From an uncultured Flavobacterium sp. (GTDB lineage: Bacteria > Bacteroidota > Bacteroidia > Flavobacteriales > Flavobacteriaceae), in assembly GCF_963422545.1 (NCBI RefSeq), contig NZ_OY730249.1:238136-302135 (forward strand): a DNA stretch of 64,000 nt. Direction: 5' to 3'. Position numbers and translations under genes: made by a program. A model generated the notes under the pieces. That model saw nothing but the letters and a program-made list of their open reading frames with translations. It had not been told where the DNA came from and searched no databases. This document shows positions 63,077-64,000 of the stretch, in pieces; position 1 is the stretch's first letter, and the number at the start of each line of letters is the position of its first letter.

Positions 63077-63305
63077 CGATAACATTATTGCTTTTGTAAA
63101 AAATAAAAACATTAAAATAACTTCGCTCAAAGACGCTCTTAATGAAGTTGTTATTTATGACGTTTCCGGGAAAATGATTTATAATAAAAAGAAAATAGGA
63201 AATACTGAATTACAAATATCAAACCTGCAATCAGAAGATCAGATTTTATTTTTAAAAGTAACTTTAGAAAATGGTCATGTAACGACTAAAAAAGTATCGT
63301 TTTAA
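63063..63305 (+). CDS. Detached T9SS type C sorting tail of the fourth giant protein
   Basis: This reading frame continues the preceding gene after a one-base shift. It encodes DDNIIAFVKNKNIKITSL, VVIYDVSGKMIYNKK, GNTELQISNLQSEDQILFLK and VTTKKVSF, which align with the tails of the other three giant proteins. It has no independent start of any quality (the TTG at 63063 lies inside the previous gene), so it is a gene fragment or the product of frameshifting or transcript slippage, not a separate gene. Without it the giant protein would lack its type IX export signal. Confidence 0.85.
   Translation: MKKNDDNIIAFVKNKNIKITSLKDALNEVVIYDVSGKMIYNKKKIGNTELQISNLQSEDQILFLKVTLENGHVTTKKVSF
63066..63073 (+). 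other. A8 homopolymer at the frame break
   Basis: Eight A's follow GACTTTG. With eight, the frame runs into TGA at 63074. With seven (or a -1 slip) it reads DFEKNDDNIIAF and joins the sorting tail. It could be a phase-variable tract, a transcriptional-slippage site or a sequencing error. Confidence 0.85.
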
Positions 63306-63310
63306 TATTT

Positions 63311-63355
63311 AAAAAAAGAGGGCTGGAATTTTAAAATTCCAGCCCTCTTTTTTCT
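63311..63355. terminator. Strong bidirectional terminator
   Basis: AAAAAAAGAGGGCTGGAATT and its complement abut with almost no loop (AATTTTAAAATT at the centre) and end in a T-run on each strand. It lies between the convergent giant gene and the cupin-like gene. Confidence 0.9.
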
Positions 63356-63361
63356 TTCCCC

Positions 63362-64000
63362 TCAAAAAGTCTTTTGTAAACTTTCATGTGTATTACTAAT
63401 TGCTTTTTCATTTTTATAATCAATCCATTTTTGACCTTGAAATTTCCGCATCATAATGTCAAAATAGCGCATAATAAAAACATTATAAACTGCTTTTGAT
63501 AAATTAGTAATATTTTTAGGAAAAGCCCTTAAACTCATAGAAAATCCTGGAGTCAGGTATTTCATATAATGCCAGTAACCTTCTGGCATATACAACATTT
63601 CACCATGTTTTAGATTAGTGATATAACCTTCGGCATTTTTAAGAGCGGGAAATTTTTCGTAATCAGGATTGTCAAAATCAATATCTTCTCTCGAGATTAA
63701 AGCGTGAGGTACTTTGTACATGAATTTAGACTGATCAGGAGCAAAAAGCATACATTGTTTTTCTCCATGAAAATGAAAATGCAAAATATTCGAATAATCA
63801 ATATCATAATGCATAAAAACCCTTGAGTTTTCTCCGCCAAAAAACAGCATTGGCATTTGCCGGACTAATTTTAAGCCAATATCAGGCCACAGCAAGTCGT
63901 TTTTTAGTGTTGGCACTTCTTTCATTAAGTTATAAAGAAAGATGCGGTAATTGGTTGGTTTTTGTTCTAAAAGATTGATATAATCGCACATTTTCATTTT
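63362..64000 (-). CDS. Cupin-like (JmjC-type) protein, 5' end outside the window
   Basis: The frame stays open to the right edge. At least 212 residues are visible, ending at 63362; family members of about 290 residues would have some 75 more at the N-terminus. The Fe(II)-binding facial triad is suggested by FMHYDIDYSNILHFHFHG (His-x-Asp) and by the later His in MPEGYWHYMKYLTPG, as in JmjC/FIH-like 2-oxoglutarate dioxygenases. KQCMLFAPDQSKFMYKVP and LISREDIDFDNPDYEKFPAL are typical of the bacterial cupin-like group. Substrate unknown. The first visible Met is internal, not a start. Confidence 0.85.
   Translation of the reverse strand, partial: KMKMCDYINLLEQKPTNYRIFLYNLMKEVPTLKNDLLWPDIGLKLVRQMPMLFFGGENSRVFMHYDIDYSNILHFHFHGEKQCMLFAPDQSKFMYKVPHALISREDIDFDNPDYEKFPALKNAEGYITNLKHGEMLYMPEGYWHYMKYLTPGFSMSLRAFPKNITNLSKAVYNVFIMRYFDIMMRKFQGQKWIDYKNEKAISNTHESLQKTF

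Overview
The window is AT-rich DNA from a member of the Bacteroidota, almost certainly a Flavobacterium or close relative. The evidence is type IX secretion (T9SS) C-terminal sorting domains of types A and C, DUF4270 and DUF3667 proteins, a TonB-dependent receptor with a carboxypeptidase-regulatory-like N-domain, an atpD-atpC pair separate from the other ATP synthase genes, promoters of the TTG-N19-TAnnTTTG kind, and intergenic palindromes of types I associate with this genus. I see no rRNA or tRNA gene, no transposase, no integrase and no CRISPR array.

Layout. 1-15.8 kb is a conserved housekeeping region: a partial acyltransferase, exonuclease III, an OmpA-type lipoprotein, an aldo/keto reductase, an SdpI-like membrane protein, a GT51 peptidoglycan transglycosylase, an esterase-radA pair, panC-panD, and an operon of a half-length glycogen-synthase-like protein, a DUF4270 lipoprotein and glmS. 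16.0-24.5 kb is an accessory toxin island. It holds a small secreted protein with a T9SS sorting tail, a 2120-residue SpvB/Rhs polymorphic toxin with a GIY-YIG-like C-terminal tip, a putative immunity gene, a REPIN-like palindrome pair and a tail-fibre-like repeat protein. 24.8-31.4 kb has a TonB receptor plus SGNH hydrolase pair, then atpDC. 31.5-40.4 kb carries DUF3667 and the biotin genes bioF, bioD and bioA followed by a ketoacyl synthase. The biotin group is interrupted by a GxxExxY gene inside an inverted repeat and by a TraB/sigma/membrane-protein operon; recX follows.

40.7-63.3 kb is the most striking part: four consecutive giant secreted proteins (about 1285-2398 residues) on one strand. 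They share a C-terminal module of roughly 400 residues ending in a T9SS type C sorting signal, but each has a different central repeat: 12 x 83-residue Ig-like units, 14 delta-60 units, 10 x 74-residue units, and 8 x 95-residue units behind a glycine-rich head. The first array contains a near-perfect 747-bp higher-order duplication. The fourth gene is interrupted by an A8 tract just before its sorting signal; seven A's would restore the frame. A cupin/JmjC-like gene runs off the right edge.

How the parts may work together. Two sets of T9SS cargo sit here, a toxin island and a surface-protein array. In the toxin island the Rhs protein has a Sec signal but no sorting tail, while the small gene six bases upstream has the tail and a YD-repeat-like motif. 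I therefore infer that the small protein helps export or anchor the toxin; this is a hypothesis. The array shows three routes to surface variation: exchange of the central repeat type, repeat copy-number change, and homopolymer switching of the sorting signal.
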